DNA of 64,000 bases from Streptomyces sp. Tue6028 (GTDB lineage: Bacteria; Actinomycetota; Actinomycetes; Streptomycetales; Streptomycetaceae): contig NZ_MLCE01000019.1 of NCBI RefSeq assembly GCF_002300165.1, positions 1 through 64,000 of the forward strand, given 5' to 3'. The position numbers and the translations under genes are program-made. Of the stretch, positions 62,652 to 64,000 are shown one piece after another (position 1 is the stretch's first letter; every line of letters starts with the position of its first letter). A model generated the notes under the pieces. The model did no database searches, had not been told where the DNA came from, and was given only the letters and a program-made list of their open reading frames with translations.

Positions 62652-64000
62652 CTACGTCGTGCGGGCCGTGCCCGTCCCCTTCTCCGCGTCCAGGGCGTAC
62701 ACGCAGCGGTCCTTGCTGCAGGCGTAGACGACCCCGTCCCTGACCACCGGGGCGCCGGTGATCTCGCCGCCCGTGGCGAGCTTCCAGCGCAGCCGGCCGT
62801 CGTCGGCCTTCAGGGTGTACAGCAGATGGTCGGTGGAGCCGAAGTGGATCCGGCCCTCGGCCACCGCCGGGGCACCCACCAGGTCACCGCCCGCCTGGAA
62901 CCGCCACTTGGGCGTACCGGTGACGGCGTCGAGGGTGTACAGGCCCTTGCCACTGCCGACGTGGACGTGGCCCGCGGCGACGAGCACCGGCTCGACGGAG
63001 GCCCGGGACTCGGTGGCGATACGCCAGCGGTCGCGGCCGTCGGTGGCGTCGAGAGCGTAGACCGTGCCGAGGTAGTCGGCGAGGTAGACGCCGCCCCCGG
63101 TGACAGCGGGGCCGGGGGCGAAGGTGGGCGGGCAGAGGAAGACCGCCGGGGCCTCGAAGTGCCAGCGGACATGTCCGCCGGCCACGTCGATGGCGAGCAC
63201 GCGAGTGCCGGCGCAGACGTAGACGTAGCCGTCGGGGGCCTGGGTGATCCGGACCGGTACGCCGCCGCAGGAGGCCGCGTCACCGATCGGGTAGGACCAG
63301 CGCTCCTCACCGGTGCGGGCCTCCAGGGCGCGCAGCCGCGCGTCCTTCCAGACGTAGACCGTGCCGTCGTGGAGCGCCGGTCCGGCCTCCGGGGACTCGA
63401 AGTCGGTCTGGGCGCCGGTGATCTCCCACAGCTTCTGGCCACTGGAGGCCTCCCACGCCTGTACGCCGCCGCCGCGGGTGCCGGTGACGACGGTGCCCCG
63501 GTCCGCCTTGAGGGAGTACACCCAGGCGTCCGTCGACAGGCGCCACAGGTCGCCGCCCTCGCGGGCGTCGAGCGCGAACAGCGTGGGCCCGTCCGAGGCG
63601 TGGATACGGCCGTCGGCGACCGCCATGGACCAGGCCACGTCCCGGGTCTTGAACCGGCGGCGTCCGGTGGCCACGTCCAGCGCGTGGACCTCGAAGGAGG
63701 TCACATAGACCAGGTCGTCGGCGACCGCGGGCGTCCCCCACACGTCGTTGGACATGCGGAAGCGCCAGGGCCGCCAGCCCGAGGCCGACTCGGCGGGCGG
63801 GGCCGGCGCCACGGCCGGCACGGGGTCGGCGCCGTTCACCCCGGCGTGCGGCCGGGACCAGGACGCGGCCAGGCCCGCCTCCGGAGGCGGCGCCTTGACG
63901 GCGGCGGCACGGGCGTCGGCGACGCGCGGCCCGGGGCCGATGGGCACCTGGGCGCCCGCGAGGCGCACCGGGCCGGTGTCGGGCGCCCCGACGGGCACGG
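62652..64000 (-). CDS. afsK: AfsK-type protein, C-terminal PQQ-like beta-propeller (5' end outside window)
   Basis: The frame is open to the right edge; 449 codons are visible and the N-terminus lies beyond 64000. It has a Pro/Ala-rich linker (about residues 1-70) then about seven PQQ-type blades (VYVTSFEVHALDVATGRRRF; LYTLDAVTGTPKWRFQAGGD; VYALDATDGRDRWRIATES). AfsK of S. coelicolor has a Ser/Thr kinase domain followed by just this propeller, and lies near afsR-afsS (recalled). The kinase part should be encoded past the edge. Seeing the kinase motifs would settle the name; until then a PQQ-propeller protein without kinase is possible. Confidence 0.82.
   Translation of the reverse strand, partial: VPVGAPDTGPVRLAGAQVPIGPGPRVADARAAAVKAPPPEAGLAASWSRPHAGVNGADPVPAVAPAPPAESASGWRPWRFRMSNDVWGTPAVADDLVYVTSFEVHALDVATGRRRFKTRDVAWSMAVADGRIHASDGPTLFALDAREGGDLWRLSTDAWVYSLKADRGTVVTGTRGGGVQAWEASSGQKLWEITGAQTDFESPEAGPALHDGTVYVWKDARLRALEARTGEERWSYPIGDAASCGGVPVRITQAPDGYVYVCAGTRVLAIDVAGGHVRWHFEAPAVFLCPPTFAPGPAVTGGGVYLADYLGTVYALDATDGRDRWRIATESRASVEPVLVAAGHVHVGSGKGLYTLDAVTGTPKWRFQAGGDLVGAPAVAEGRIHFGSTDHLLYTLKADDGRLRWKLATGGEITGAPVVRDGVVYACSKDRCVYALDAEKGTGTARTT

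Overview
The window is high-GC actinomycete DNA: strong third-codon G/C bias, GTG and TTG starts, ATGA/GTGA-coupled genes, Tat-like signals. The gene content points to Streptomyces: AfsR/SARP regulators, an AfsS-type peptide, the C-terminus of an AfsK-type kinase, a DUF6230/DUF6114 pair, an XRE-DUF397 pair and FO synthase. All family names come from reading the proteins; no database search was run. Comparisons with S. coelicolor or M. tuberculosis proteins are from memory.

Layout. 1-5.9 kb: the 3' end of an mce lipid-importer operon (mceC partial, mceD, mceE lipoprotein, mceF, two Mce-associated proteins). 6.3-12.5 kb: envelope and secreted proteins (His/Arg/Trp-rich secreted protein, a DUF6230-DUF6114 triad, a CotA-like multicopper oxidase, a DUF4231-like protein, an orphan gene). 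12.7-21.9 kb: a compact cyclodipeptide locus. A large SARP regulator converges on MFS exporter, Baeyer-Villiger-type monooxygenase, cyclodipeptide synthase and CYP121-like P450, all on the minus strand, with a divergent ArsR regulator and an operator in the exporter promoter. 22-31.3 kb: glutathione peroxidase, MerR regulator, a large membrane protein, a D-Ala-D-Ala carboxypeptidase with a very long repetitive cytoplasmic arm, a GPP34 protein and the Scr1/Scr2-type pair. 33.4-43.7 kb: Na+/solute symporter, a degenerate ADP-ribosylglycohydrolase, a STAND-like TPR ATPase, FbiC and a PHP metallohydrolase. 43.8-46.4 kb: an SDR-SDR-TetR operon with twin operators. 47-62.5 kb: a dispersed catabolic gene set woven around afsR and afsS. 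62.7-64 kb: afsK C-terminus, cut by the window edge.

The most notable system is a dispersed regulon. Eight copies of a dyad, consensus TCTGACG-NNN-CGTCAGA, lie just upstream of almost every catabolic gene between 31 and 62.5 kb: an unrecognised 287-aa protein and an SDR (divergent); an LLM oxidoreductase followed by a D-aminoacylase-type hydrolase and an aldehyde dehydrogenase; a second LLM oxidoreductase and a hydroxysteroid-dehydrogenase-like SDR; an amidohydrolase; and an acyl-CoA ligase divergent from an Ltp2-like aldolase, its DUF35 partner and an atypical crotonase. Read together, this looks like CoA-dependent side-chain degradation of a lipid or steroid-like substrate, with F420/FMN-type oxidoreductases. 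FbiC, which makes the F420 precursor, lies in the same region. The regulator that reads the dyad is not obvious here: the only TetR gene has its own, different operator.

Second in interest are the CYP121/cyclodipeptide pair, whose P450 keeps most substrate-pocket residues but replaces two, and the afsS leader, which has a perfect 16-bp hairpin between promoter and start codon.
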